Assembly: GCF_048265165.1 (NCBI RefSeq)
Contig: NZ_JBLXCD010000001.1
Coordinates: 496,001-560,000, forward strand
DNA length: 64,000 nt
Direction: 5' to 3'
Source: Oceanospirillum sp048265165
Lineage (GTDB): Bacteria; Pseudomonadota; Gammaproteobacteria; Pseudomonadales; Halomonadaceae
Below are positions 15,680-25,162 of this stretch, one piece after another. Below the pieces are notes generated by a model, which had not been told where the DNA came from, ran no database searches, and worked only from the letters and a program-made list of their open reading frames with translations. The stretch's first letter is position 1; each line of letters begins with the position of its first letter. The translations under genes and the position numbers were made by a program.

Positions 15680-18600
15680 CTAGTGCGATGAGGTTAGCGT
15701 TTTTGTGGTTTTCCGTGAAAAAAGCCTGCGAAACAGCCGGAAAACACGGTTATCCGCAAAACCATCACCTAACACCAGCATACAAGGGGTCAGTAACAGA
15801 GTCAGAACCGTGGCAAAGGTCAAGCCACCAGCAATGGCGCTGGACAGCTGTGTCCACCACTGGGTCGATGGCGCCCCCCAACCCAGGCTATGCTCCACCA
15901 GGTTAACATTCACACCTAACACCATCGGCATCAGACCAAGCACCGTCGTCAGAGCAGTAAGTAGTACCGGCCGCAAACGCATACATCCGGTTTCCAGAGC
16001 CGCTTCAAACGCTCCCAGACCTCCGGCACGAATACGGTTATAGGTATCGATCAATACGATATTGTTATTCACCACAATGCCAGCCAGGGCGATAATGCCC
16101 ATACCTACCATCACAACACCGAAAGCCTGACCGTTAATCAAAAGTCCGAGCAGAACACCTGCCGTTGAAAAAATAATGGCAGACAGCACCAGCAGGGTCT
16201 GATAAATGCTGTTGAACTGAATAATCAGAATCAGCATCATCAGCAGGATGGCCACTAAAAAGGCCCCCATCAGAAAGACCATAGATTCTTTCTGATCCGC
16301 ATCTTCACCGCCAAAGGTCACGGATACGGTATCCGATAGCTCACCCAGACGTCCCTTTAGCGCAGTCAGGCGCTCATTCACTTGTTCACCTTCCGCTACA
16401 TCACCGGAGATGGTAATCGTACGTTTGCCATCCAGGCGGCGCAGAATTCCGGTTTTGGGAGCCGGAGTCAGGGTGACAAAATTGCTCAGAGGTACCTGAC
16501 CATAGGGGGTATTAAGACTCTGTCGATTCAACTGATCCAGGGTACGGGCATACTCCGGCAGACGAATACGTATATCCACTTCATCACTGGCATCCTCAGG
16601 TCGGTAACTTGCCAGTTTCAGGCCATTACTGACCAGCTGAACCGCATTACCCACACTGGATATGGTTGCACCGTATTGAGCTGCTTTAGCCCGGTCAACT
16701 TCGAAAAGCCACTCAATACCCGGTAGTGCCCGGTCATCGTTCACATCGGCAAAACCACCTAACTCATCCATTATCCGACGGATTTGGGCCACCGCTGAAT
16801 TAATCTCTTCAGGGGCATTGCCACTGATACGCAGCTCAACCGGCTTACCGGATGGCGGCCCCCCTTCTTGCTTACGGAACTCCAGAATCACTCCCGGAAT
16901 ATCCTGGGTACGCTCGCGCATCTCATCCAATATCAGGTTCGCCGGTCGTCGTGTTTCCCAGTCGGTAAAGCGGAACTGAATCACACCGATCACATCTTCT
17001 GCCAGTTGACCACCAGCCGCAGCAAAGGAGCGGGCATACATCGCCTCGACCTCTGGCATACCATACAAACGGTTTTCAATTCGCTGCAGCAGTGCATCTT
17101 TCTCATAAACAGAAAAATCCCCCAGAGTACGCACCTGAAGCTGGGCGGATTCAGGCTCAACATCAGGGAAAAATTCCATACCGTGGTTAAACTTACCGTA
17201 GGCGGCATAAATACCTCCCATAAGAACCAGCATCAAAACCAGAGTAGATGCGGGAAAATTCAGGCAAAGATTCAGAATGCGGCGATAAGCCTTACCACCA
17301 GCGGATTGATTCTGTACATGATTCATATCGATATCACTAACCGCAGGACGCTTATCCCTATCCAGCGGTTCCCGTTTACCGAAGACCTTACCCATTACCG
17401 GCAAAAAGATCAGCGCCATCGCCAATGAAGCAAACAGACAGATCATGACGGTTGCAGGCAGGTATTGCATAAACTCTCCCATCACTCCCGGCCAGAAAAG
17501 TAAGGGCAGAAAGACCATAATGGTGGTGAGCGTCGAGGCGATAATCGGCCATGCCATGCGACTGGCGGCATGGGCCCAGGCATCGTTACGTGAAAAACCT
17601 TCTTTTTGATGACGGTCTGCCAGTTCTGATACCACAATGGCTCCGTCCACCAGCATCCCCGCCACCAGGATCAGAGAGAAAAGAACAATAATATTCATGG
17701 TGAAACCCAAAGATGACACCACCAGAATCCCGGTCAGGAAGGCTCCGGGAATCGTCAGGCCCACCAGAAAAGCAGCACGGGCTCCCATTGCCGCCAGCAT
17801 AATAATCAGAACCAGAATGACAGCGGTCATCACATTATTGAGCAGATCCGACAACATGCTCTTCACTTCTGAGGACTGGTCCATCAGGTAGCGTACCTGC
17901 AAATCTTTCGGTAATTGAGGTTCTGCAGCTTTAAAGAGAGCCCGCACCTTATCAACGGTATTGATAATATTAGCTCCGGCGCGCTTCTTAATCTCCAGCA
18001 CCACCCCCGGCTGACCATTGATTCGGGCAAACCCTTCCGGATCGGTAAAGGTGCGACGGATCGTCGCCACCTCTTTAAAGGTCACCACCGTCTGACCGGA
18101 AACCTTGATCGGCATATTCATCACATCTTCAAGATTCTCGATCACACCGGGGATCTTCAGAGTCATACGGCCAGCACCGGTGTCCAGACTTCCGGCAGCA
18201 ACCAGCTTGTTGTTATTGCTCACCAGAGAATACAGATCGGCGTAGTCCAGGTTGTAGCTGTCCATCGCCTGAGGGTCTACTACGATCTCCAGCAGGTCTT
18301 CCCGATCTCCGGCGATATCAACCTCAAGTACTTCAGGAATACCCTCCAGCTCCAGTTGCAGGCGACGAGCAATATATATCAGCTGTTTCTGATTAACCGG
18401 CCCGGACAGGCCGACAGACATCACCGGAAAGAGCGCCACATTGATCTCATGGACTGTCGCTTCATCCGCTTCCGCAGGAAGTTTTGATTGCGCACTGTCA
18501 ACTTTCTCCCGAACATCCTGCAGTGCGGTCTTAGGATCGAAACCTGCATCAAACTCCAGGGTGACAGAGGCATGGCCCTCTCCTGCGATGGAAGTCATCT

Positions 18601-18838
18601 TCTTAATCCCTTCCAGTGAGCGTAGTTCCTGCTCCATGGGGCGGGCTAAAAGACGCTCAGAATCAGCCGGACTAATGCCGCTAAGGGTCATGGAAATATA
18701 GATAATGGGAATAGTAACGTCAGGGTTGGCTTCCTTGGGAATCGTCTGATAGGACGCGATACCACCTACAACCAACATCATCAAAACAAAAAGCGTGGCC
18801 CGGCTTCGATTCATCGCCGCCCGAATCAGGGTTTCCAT
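15680..18838 (-). CDS. RND efflux permease
   Basis: Proton-driven inner membrane efflux pump subunit of the AcrB/MexB superfamily, 1052 residues, with twelve helices and two large periplasmic loops. Helix 4 reads GMLVDGAIVV at about residues 394-403: only one aspartate (D398) where AcrB-type drug pumps have two in a row, a pattern more like metal-type (CusA/CzcA) and some uncharacterised pumps. It starts 1 bp after the adaptor gene stop, so the two form an operon. No outer membrane channel gene is near; a TolC-like protein elsewhere would be needed. The substrate cannot be told. Confidence 0.88.
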   Translation of the reverse strand: METLIRAAMNRSRATLFVLMMLVVGGIASYQTIPKEANPDVTIPIIYISMTLSGISPADSERLLARPMEQELRSLEGIKKMTSIAGEGHASVTLEFDAGFDPKTALQDVREKVDSAQSKLPAEADEATVHEINVALFPVMSVGLSGPVNQKQLIYIARRLQLELEGIPEVLEVDIAGDREDLLEIVVDPQAMDSYNLDYADLYSLVSNNNKLVAAGSLDTGAGRMTLKIPGVIENLEDVMNMPIKVSGQTVVTFKEVATIRRTFTDPEGFARINGQPGVVLEIKKRAGANIINTVDKVRALFKAAEPQLPKDLQVRYLMDQSSEVKSMLSDLLNNVMTAVILVLIIMLAAMGARAAFLVGLTIPGAFLTGILVVSSLGFTMNIIVLFSLILVAGMLVDGAIVVSELADRHQKEGFSRNDAWAHAASRMAWPIIASTLTTIMVFLPLLFWPGVMGEFMQYLPATVMICLFASLAMALIFLPVMGKVFGKREPLDRDKRPAVSDIDMNHVQNQSAGGKAYRRILNLCLNFPASTLVLMLVLMGGIYAAYGKFNHGMEFFPDVEPESAQLQVRTLGDFSVYEKDALLQRIENRLYGMPEVEAMYARSFAAAGGQLAEDVIGVIQFRFTDWETRRPANLILDEMRERTQDIPGVILEFRKQEGGPPSGKPVELRISGNAPEEINSAVAQIRRIMDELGGFADVNDDRALPGIEWLFEVDRAKAAQYGATISSVGNAVQLVSNGLKLASYRPEDASDEVDIRIRLPEYARTLDQLNRQSLNTPYGQVPLSNFVTLTPAPKTGILRRLDGKRTITISGDVAEGEQVNERLTALKGRLGELSDTVSVTFGGEDADQKESMVFLMGAFLVAILLMMLILIIQFNSIYQTLLVLSAIIFSTAGVLLGLLINGQAFGVVMVGMGIIALAGIVVNNNIVLIDTYNRIRAGGLGAFEAALETGCMRLRPVLLTALTTVLGLMPMVLGVNVNLVEHSLGWGAPSTQWWTQLSSAIAGGLTFATVLTLLLTPCMLVLGDGFADNRVFRLFRRLFSRKTTKTLTSSH

Positions 18839-18839
18839 A

Positions 18840-19979
18840 TCAGTTTGCTCCGTGTGCAGTCACTAGCGCAGAATCGCCAGGATTATAGTCAGTGACCGGG
18901 CTATCAGTACCGGAAATACTGACCACAGAAACCGTCTGGCCCGGATGAACAAATCCACCACCTAAGCTGATCACAGCTACATTGTCAGGCAGACCGGTGA
19001 TCCAGGCTCCGTCCGTACCGGTACTCAGGAGATTAACCGGGGAAAACATCACTTTATTCTGTGCATCGATCCACTTAACCCCCAAAACACCTTTTTCATT
19101 CAGGCTCAGTAATGCCGGCGATAGTTTATGGGCAGGTATGCTTCCCAGATGAATTTTCAATGTTGCGCTGGCACCCGCTATCCGAAGCTGCTCCGGGTTT
19201 TCCAGTGCCACTTCAATAGGAAACCCCCGGGTTAAAGGGTCTGCAGCACTTGCCACAAAACTGACGTAGCCCGCAAGCTCACGCCCATCTAACAGTGCGA
19301 CTTCAACAGGCTGACCTACAGCCACATGGATCACATCCTGCTGCGGCACCTGAGCGGTAACCTTCAGGCGGTCAATATTAACCAGCAATCCCCACTCTTC
19401 ACCTGGCGTCATATATTGACCCAGCTCTGCATCCAGCTGATCCACAACACCATCAAAAGGCGCTTTTGGAACAACATGATCTAATTGCTGCTGTGCCAGA
19501 ACCAGGCCTGAACGCGCACTTTCCAGTTCACTTTCAAGGCTCAGAACGGCAGTCTCAGTTTGCAGGTTAGTTTTATAGAGCTTACGGGCAGCTTTTAATT
19601 CAGCTTCTTTCAGGCGTACACTGGCCTTAGCGCTATTTAACTGGGCCTGATATTCACTCTGGGACAAATGAATAAGCGGCTGGCCCCGGGAGACACGGGC
19701 ACCCTGCTCCACTAGCAGCGACTCTACTGTTCCGGCAACCTGTGTACGCAGCCGGACACTTCGCCAGGGCTCAATCTGCCCCTGCAAAACCGTTTGGCGG
19801 TCATAGAGACTTGCTTTCGAGTACTTAACCTCAACCTGAGGCACATTAATCGAAGGCTTAGAGTCCTCGGCTGCATCAGGGGCCTCTGCCAGCGCCGTAT
19901 CGATCCGAGCTGTCAATACCCAACCTACAAAGCCCACAACAGCAACTGCCGCAGCGACTTGCGAGAATTTAATTTTCAC
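18840..19979 (-). CDS. RND efflux periplasmic adaptor subunit
   Basis: Membrane fusion protein of the HlyD/AcrA family, 379 residues. An N-terminal signal or anchor helix covers about residues 6-28. A lipoyl half (VAGTVESLLVEQGARVSRGQPLIHL) and its partner (PKAPFDGVVDQLDAELGQYM-type block) flank an alpha hairpin at about 95-160, followed by beta-barrel and membrane-proximal domains. No lipobox cysteine, so it is probably held by the uncut N-terminal helix. Operon with the pump gene downstream. No regulator gene is adjacent. Confidence 0.88.
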   Translation of the reverse strand: MKIKFSQVAAAVAVVGFVGWVLTARIDTALAEAPDAAEDSKPSINVPQVEVKYSKASLYDRQTVLQGQIEPWRSVRLRTQVAGTVESLLVEQGARVSRGQPLIHLSQSEYQAQLNSAKASVRLKEAELKAARKLYKTNLQTETAVLSLESELESARSGLVLAQQQLDHVVPKAPFDGVVDQLDAELGQYMTPGEEWGLLVNIDRLKVTAQVPQQDVIHVAVGQPVEVALLDGRELAGYVSFVASAADPLTRGFPIEVALENPEQLRIAGASATLKIHLGSIPAHKLSPALLSLNEKGVLGVKWIDAQNKVMFSPVNLLSTGTDGAWITGLPDNVAVISLGGGFVHPGQTVSVVSISGTDSPVTDYNPGDSALVTAHGAN

Positions 19980-20330
19980 AGAGAGCCTCTATAGTCCATA
20001 AATCGCAGTGTTATACCCCCAAAGCGGGGTATGAAAAAAAGATAATGCAGATTAACAAAAGCCAGAGATTTGCGTAACCGGGCCAAACAGATTTATAAAG
20101 CAGCTCATCCGGCAGTATGTGGAATATCTTTCAGGCAAATCATGACAAATATTACATGACCTGCCTGACCGACATTGCTTTTATACGCTTATCTGTCGCC
20201 CAGTAAGGTAATAACTAACAATCAGCACTATATATCGATAAAACCGATAATTAATATAAATTTAATTCACTTTCCAGATTTAATTGCAGCGCCATAATAG
20301 CCACACATTTTTGTGACTCAGGGCTTACCT
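19980..20330. other. Divergent intergenic region, RND operon / YeiH
   Basis: Apart from the ATACCCC palindrome it holds an AT-rich part with TATCG-N7-CGATA at 20233-20249, a possible operator for the YeiH gene, and a CATGAC direct repeat near 20139-20160. No clear sigma-70 boxes and no regulator gene were seen. Confidence 0.4.
20013..20032. promoter_or_regulatory. Palindrome upstream of the RND operon
   Basis: ATACCCC at 20013-20019 is repeated inverted as GGGGTAT at 20026-20032 with a 6-bp spacer, 34 to 53 bp before the adaptor start codon. It could be a repressor operator or a 5' leader hairpin. It lacks a following T run on the minus strand, so it is not a terminator. Confidence 0.5.
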
Positions 20331-21335
20331 ATGCTCCATCTGCTGATCATCACCCTACTTGCGATTGTTATTGCTAAACAACCTTTGTTTAACGAACTTG
20401 GCCTTGGCAGCCTCCCGCTGGCGATTGTGCTAGGTATGCTATCAGGTGCTTTCTTTCGAGGGTTGGGTTTTGCATCCACAGATAGCACACCATCGACCAG
20501 CAGCCTGTTCTGCCAACAGAAACTGTTACGCCTTGGTATTATTCTGCTTGGATTTGGTCTGACATTCCAACAAGTTGCCCAGCTGGGCTGGCAAGCTCTG
20601 GTAATCGATCTGGCCATTATCACACTGGTTCTTCTGATCGGTATTAGCGTAGGCATTCATTGTCTGGGTATGAGCCGTGAGCTGGCGGTGTTGACCAGTG
20701 TCGGCAGCGCCGTCTGTGGTGCAGCAGCAATTATGGCAACAGAGCCTGTGGTAAAAGGCGGCCATCGTCAGGTCTCTGTGGCCGTTGCAACCGTCGTGCT
20801 TTTTGGCAGTTTGTCTCTGCTACTCTACCCGGTACTCTTTACTATTCTGCACATCCCTTCAGAGCAGTACGGTATTTTTATCGGCAGCACCGTGCATGAG
20901 GTGGCTCAGGCCGTCGCGGCGGGCCAGACCATAGGTCCCGAAGCGCTGCAAACGGCCATCATGACCAAGTTGATCCGGGTATTGTGTCTTGCCCCTGTGG
21001 TGATTGCATTGGGCCTACTACTGTTCAGAGATAAGCAAGCCTGCAATGAAAGCAAAGACCGGAGCCGAAAACTACCAGTAACCTTCCCCCGCTTTATCGG
21101 CTTCTTCGTTTTGGCAGTGCTGGTAAACAGTCTTTTCCAACTACCGGAAGCAGTCCACGGAGTGATCAGCCTTATCAGCCAGTTCAGTCTTACCATCGCC
21201 ATGGCCGCTATGGGTTACAACACACGCTGGAGCACCTTACGGGAGGCAGGTTTGAAGCCTATCCTACTTGCGGCGCTACTGTTTGTACTCTTAATAAGTA
21301 CAGGTTTAAGTCTGAATCTACTGCTTTATGCATAA
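20331..21335 (+). CDS. YeiH-family putative permease (UPF0324)
   Basis: Polytopic inner membrane protein of the YeiH/UPF0324 family (annotated elsewhere as putative sulfate exporters), 334 residues and about ten helices. Family marks are SLPLAIVLGMLSG, LGIILLGFGLT, GSAVCGAAAI and STVHEVAQAVAAG. An in-frame GTG lies at 20313; ATG 20331 behind CAGGGCT is preferred. The LysR regulator that often flanks yeiH is absent. It converges on the bestrophin-like gene with a 5-bp gap. The transported molecule is not established. Confidence 0.85.
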   Translation: MLHLLIITLLAIVIAKQPLFNELGLGSLPLAIVLGMLSGAFFRGLGFASTDSTPSTSSLFCQQKLLRLGIILLGFGLTFQQVAQLGWQALVIDLAIITLVLLIGISVGIHCLGMSRELAVLTSVGSAVCGAAAIMATEPVVKGGHRQVSVAVATVVLFGSLSLLLYPVLFTILHIPSEQYGIFIGSTVHEVAQAVAAGQTIGPEALQTAIMTKLIRVLCLAPVVIALGLLLFRDKQACNESKDRSRKLPVTFPRFIGFFVLAVLVNSLFQLPEAVHGVISLISQFSLTIAMAAMGYNTRWSTLREAGLKPILLAALLFVLLISTGLSLNLLLYA

Positions 21336-21340
21336 ATGGG

Positions 21341-22255
21341 TTAACTCAAAATATGCTTAACCGGCTGAAGAGGCTTTGGCGGTTTGTCACCTAAGGCTTC
21401 TGCCACTGAGATCTCATTCACCCGACACATCGCCTCCAAGGGCAGGTGATTTGCCCCTTCTTTAGTAAACGGGTATTCAAGTTCTTCTGACAAAGCATCC
21501 AGACCAAAGAAGCAATACGCCACCAGAGTTGTAAAAAATGGCGTCAACCAAAGCGCATTTCCCACCAAACCCAGGGGTAATAAAAAGCAGTAAATATAAG
21601 CGGTACGATGCGCCAATAATGTAAAGGCAAACGGCATGGGTGTGTTTGCCAAACGCTCTAACCCGGCCTGAACTCCAGCCAGTGTTGTCAGATGCTGGTC
21701 CAGCATATTAACGGCCATTGTATCCAACCGATTTAATTCATGCTCTTTAGCGATGATCCGGGCCATCTCCCGTAAAATGGCATCGGCGGGGTTTGCCGAC
21801 TGCAACAGCCTTGATGTGGTTTTAGCATCCAGCAAACTTGCGATAGCCGGGCCGGTATCCGACTCAGGACGAAGACTTTGGCGCATACTGTGAGAAAAGG
21901 CAGCGGTCAGTTTAAGCAAAGGACGCCGGGCACTATCAGGCATCAGAAGCAACTCTGTAGCCCGACCAATTGCCCGGGTTTCATAGACAAGGCTCCCCCA
22001 GAGCTTGCGCCCTTCCCACCAGCGATCATAGGCTGCATTGTTGCGAAATCCCAAAAAAAGCGACAGGGCAATCCCCAGCAATGTAAACGGTGTCAGGCTA
22101 AATTCCGGTAGTTCAATGGTGTGATACTGGTAAATAAAAACGATACCACTTGAGAAAAGAGCCAGCAGGGTCATTTGCGGCAAAACACGGGGAACAACAG
22201 AGCCGCGCACGGTGAATAAGAGAGTGAGAAACCCAACCCTTTTATGAATAATCAC
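21341..22255 (-). CDS. Bestrophin-like (UPF0187/YneE) membrane channel
   Basis: Bestrophin-family membrane protein, 304 residues, a likely anion or cation channel of the inner membrane. Family marks: LGFRNNAAYDRWWEGRKLWG after the second helix, and a C-terminal PLGLVGNALWLTP...ALSEELEYPF block. Four main helices are at about residues 25-45, 52-70, 215-235 and 238-256. It has a downstream neighbour on the opposite strand (YeiH) and no operon partner. Bacterial members are structurally known as pentameric channels; the in vivo ion is not known here. Confidence 0.87.
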   Translation of the reverse strand: MIIHKRVGFLTLLFTVRGSVVPRVLPQMTLLALFSSGIVFIYQYHTIELPEFSLTPFTLLGIALSLFLGFRNNAAYDRWWEGRKLWGSLVYETRAIGRATELLLMPDSARRPLLKLTAAFSHSMRQSLRPESDTGPAIASLLDAKTTSRLLQSANPADAILREMARIIAKEHELNRLDTMAVNMLDQHLTTLAGVQAGLERLANTPMPFAFTLLAHRTAYIYCFLLPLGLVGNALWLTPFFTTLVAYCFFGLDALSEELEYPFTKEGANHLPLEAMCRVNEISVAEALGDKPPKPLQPVKHILS

Positions 22256-22413
22256 AATACATCCTCAATAGAGCCAATATAGATAGCAGCGTAAAATGCC
22301 CGTATTTTAGCACTAAATCAGAGGTGTCCCTACACAGGTAAGACCGCAAGGTTTAATCCGCAAGAAAGATCCTGTACCTTGGTTCCCCTCACTATAAAAC
22401 CCTAAGGTTGACC

Positions 22414-22899
22414 ATGCCCCGGATCGCAATTTTTGTCGACATTCAGAACATTTACTACACGACCCGTCAGGTGTACGGACGCTCGTTCGATTATCGTCAA
22501 TTTTGGCAGCAGGTAACCCGGGAAGGAGATATTGTCAGCGCCACAGCTTATGCCATCAACAGCCAGGACCTGGGACAACAGAAGTTCCAGCAAGCCCTGA
22601 AGCATATCGGCTTTACGGTAAAGCTAAAGCCGTTTATCCAAAGAAGGGATGGTTCTGCCAAAGGTGACTGGGATGTTGGGATCACACTGGATCTCTATGA
22701 GCAGGCACCTGATGTGGACAAGGTGATCCTACTATCTGGAGATGGGGATTTTGATCAGTTACTGGAGCGGGTAAAAAACAGATTTGGCACACAAACTGAG
22801 GTTTATGGTGTTGCTTCTCTGACGGCCAATAGCCTGATTCAAAGCTGTGATCGTTTTAATGAGATTAGCAGCGAAATGCTGGTAGCAACATCACTCTGA
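22414..22899 (+). CDS. NYN-domain (LabA/DUF88-like) putative RNase
   Basis: Small PIN-like nuclease-fold protein, 161 residues. Acidic residues expected for a metal site are visible: FVDIQN near the start, KGDWDVGITLD in the middle and LLSGDGDFDQLL after it. The frame can start at TTG 22408, but ATG 22414 lies 6 bp behind TAAGG. NYN proteins are thought to cut RNA; no partner gene or target can be seen here. Confidence 0.8.
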   Translation: MPRIAIFVDIQNIYYTTRQVYGRSFDYRQFWQQVTREGDIVSATAYAINSQDLGQQKFQQALKHIGFTVKLKPFIQRRDGSAKGDWDVGITLDLYEQAPDVDKVILLSGDGDFDQLLERVKNRFGTQTEVYGVASLTANSLIQSCDRFNEISSEMLVATSL

Positions 22900-22908
22900 G
22901 CAAACAGG

Positions 22909-22985
22909 CGGAGGAGCAGATAGATAGACCAAGCCATACGGCCAACTCACTCCTATCTGATCTCCTCCGACCTACCTGATCTCCT
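22909..22985. repeat. Imperfect inverted repeat with a short direct repeat
   Basis: CGGAGGAG and AGATAG at 22909-22923 pair with CTATCT and CTCCTCCG at 22953-22969, with a 2-base bulge and a loop of about 29 nt. CTGATCTCCT occurs twice (22957 and 22976). It fills the gap between two convergent genes and may end transcription from either side, although no T run follows. Confidence 0.55.
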
Positions 22986-22995
22986 ACGAAAAACG

Positions 22996-24297
22996 TTAGC
23001 GAAGACCATTCAACTGACGTTCAATATCAGTAAATACCTGATCGTAAATACTCACCAGAGCTTCCCGGTCATTACTGTCTTTTGACCAACGCCCTTCTTC
23101 AGCCATATCAATCGCTTTCTGTTCAATATCAGACAGATTACCGATCTCTATTGGCTTCCCATTCAGAATTGAGTTCACATCAGCCCGGGCTTTCTGAGCA
23201 CTGCGCAGAAGTCTCATGGAGCCCTCCATTACGTCAGCAAGCTTACTGATTTGACCTGCCTGCTGATCGACAGTGCAGGCAGATTCAGCAGACTCTTTTA
23301 GTGTTTTACCAAAAATCCCGGAAGTCTCACGAGCTTCGTCAACCGCCTCACGCAGTACTTCAAACCGGGATACCATGGAAGATAGCGTATCCATCATAAC
23401 CCTGATGGATGATGAGATCTGCTGCGCCGTTCCCTGAGACTGATCCGCCAGGCTTCGCACCTCATCCGCAACAACAGCAAAGCCTCGGCCCACTTCTCCG
23501 GCCCGGGCCGCTTCAATGGCTGCATTAAGAGCCAAAAGGTTTGTCTGTGAAGCCAGCTCATCAATTTGAGAGCTGCGATTCCGGATATCCGTTGCGGCAT
23601 CAGTCAGTGCCTGTAGCGCAGAAAAGCTGGATTCCGCAGATTGACCAGCATCCATCAGAGCCGCAGACATCTTCTCTGCAGCCTGAACCATGTCACTCGC
23701 CGTTTCAGAAAAACTGTGTGAGAAATCGGCAATATAACCTGCTTGCTCATTTACATTTTCCAGTGTCGCATTTGTTGTGTCCATTGCCGAAGACATACCG
23801 CGCTCTGATCGCAGAAAGATCCGGGACAGCAGAGACTCACGATCAACAATCTCCTGAGTGCGATGGACCTCATCAAGTACCTGCTGAATCTCTTCAAGCA
23901 CGCCTCGAAACGTCCCATGTAGTCCGGTTACCTGTAGTTTTCGAAAATACTGACCATTACCGGACGCCCGAATCGCTCCCAGAATTTCACGAAAAGCCGT
24001 CTCAGTCTGATCAAGAGCGGAATTGATACTGATTCGCAGCTGATCAAGCTCCGGGTCATTCAGCGTGTTCGGTAATCGTTGTTCCAATCGGCCATCCGCA
24101 ACCTTCTGAAACAGAGACCGGATCTGAGCCACCTCAGGATTCTGACGAGGTTTCATCGATAAGCCTAACAGCCAAATGGCAGCCAGAACACTGCCAGCAA
24201 CCGCTGCCTGCGGCTGCCAGACAGAAGCTACCACACCCAACAGTAACAACAGTACAGGAAGCAAATACTGATTAGATTGTGAGAACCAGCTCTTCAT
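22996..24297 (-). CDS. Methyl-accepting chemotaxis protein, CetA-like
   Basis: Chemoreceptor signalling protein, 433 residues. Two close membrane segments (about 11-29 and 32-47) form a hairpin anchor with no periplasmic ligand domain. A HAMP-like stretch and a coiled-coil signalling domain follow; the CheA/CheW-contact tip is at about residues 245-283 (QTNLLALNAAIEAARAGE). The preceding gene is a free PAS protein of Aer type and overlaps this one by 26 bp. Together they look like an Aer receptor split into two chains, as in the Campylobacter CetA/CetB pair. It should work at the inner membrane in energy or redox taxis. Confidence 0.82.
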   Translation of the reverse strand: MKSWFSQSNQYLLPVLLLLLGVVASVWQPQAAVAGSVLAAIWLLGLSMKPRQNPEVAQIRSLFQKVADGRLEQRLPNTLNDPELDQLRISINSALDQTETAFREILGAIRASGNGQYFRKLQVTGLHGTFRGVLEEIQQVLDEVHRTQEIVDRESLLSRIFLRSERGMSSAMDTTNATLENVNEQAGYIADFSHSFSETASDMVQAAEKMSAALMDAGQSAESSFSALQALTDAATDIRNRSSQIDELASQTNLLALNAAIEAARAGEVGRGFAVVADEVRSLADQSQGTAQQISSSIRVMMDTLSSMVSRFEVLREAVDEARETSGIFGKTLKESAESACTVDQQAGQISKLADVMEGSMRLLRSAQKARADVNSILNGKPIEIGNLSDIEQKAIDMAEEGRWSKDSNDREALVSIYDQVFTDIERQLNGLR

Positions 24298-24793
24298 AAG
24301 TCTTACCCTCCTGCTCTAATATTTTATCGAGAACCTGAAAGCCCGCATCCAAAGCATCACGAGCCCCAGCCCCTTTCTCTGCTGACAGTAACTGGTCATA
24401 AATGGGGGTTATCGCGTCTAGAGCTTCAGGCCGTGGGCAACGCCGTACGGAGGTATAGCCTATCGGCTGTCCATTGCTTCCGGTATCAGGTGTCATATGA
24501 GCCAGTACCCAGTAAAAACTACCGTCTTTACTCATATTCTTCACATAAGCAAAAAATTCTTTACCGGACTGAATCGTATCCCAAGCCAGCTTAAAAGCCG
24601 TTCTTGGCATATCCGGGTGCCGGATAATATTATGCTGGACTCCCAGGAGTTCTTGTTCTGTATAACCGGAAAACTCAAGAAAAATCGGGTTGCAGTATGT
24701 TATCCGCCCTTTAGCATCAGTCTTGGAAACAATAAAGTCTTCCGGGCGCATTTTTCGCTCGATCTGTGTCGGCTTGATCGATTTAGGTTTCAA
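24272..24793 (-). CDS. Aer/CetB-like PAS sensor protein
   Basis: Single PAS-domain protein, about 173 residues, closely like the N-terminal sensor of E. coli Aer. Counted from TTG 24793, N35, R58, H59 and D61 (in HNIIRHPDMP) fall almost at the numbers of Aer residues tied to FAD binding. It probably binds FAD and reports redox state to the receptor encoded next. The frame is open to another TTG at 24856 without a ribosome site; TTG 24793 follows GAGG at 5-bp spacing, so it is preferred, though the start is uncertain. Its end overlaps the receptor gene by 26 bp. Confidence 0.78.
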   Translation of the reverse strand: MKPKSIKPTQIERKMRPEDFIVSKTDAKGRITYCNPIFLEFSGYTEQELLGVQHNIIRHPDMPRTAFKLAWDTIQSGKEFFAYVKNMSKDGSFYWVLAHMTPDTGSNGQPIGYTSVRRCPRPEALDAITPIYDQLLSAEKGAGARDALDAGFQVLDKILEQEGKTYEELVLTI

Positions 24794-25162
24794 AGTAACC
24801 TCACTTTTTTCAACACAGTCACAGGACTGAGTTCTGGTTAGCCCTGATAAAATCAAAGGCCATATAACGAGTCAGGGAAAGAGCAGATCTTCAAACAACT
24901 CTTTGTCTGAAAAAGTCTGGGCCTGGCTCGTCAGGAAAATCATTGGGGGCTGCAACCTTGAAGATCATAAATAAGGATAAGAAAACTGCATTCTTGTCAC
25001 TCAGAGATTAGTGGCGGCATGCGACAATCACATGCCCCAAAATCAGGTTAACACCCCTCATGCAGCCCAGTATTAAACTATTCAGATCGTCAAGAAGCAA
25101 CCTAATGTCATATTCCTTAAGTAACTGCAAGTAACTGCCGACAAAAATTAGCGCAGATTCAG
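24794..25162. other. Intergenic region upstream of the PAS gene
   Basis: No gene was recognised. A perfect 10-bp direct repeat AAGTAACTGC lies at 25119-25138, close to the end of the next minus-strand gene. A promoter for the PAS/receptor pair must lie here, but no convincing boxes were found; the region may also hold a flagellar-type promoter that I could not assign. Confidence 0.35.
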
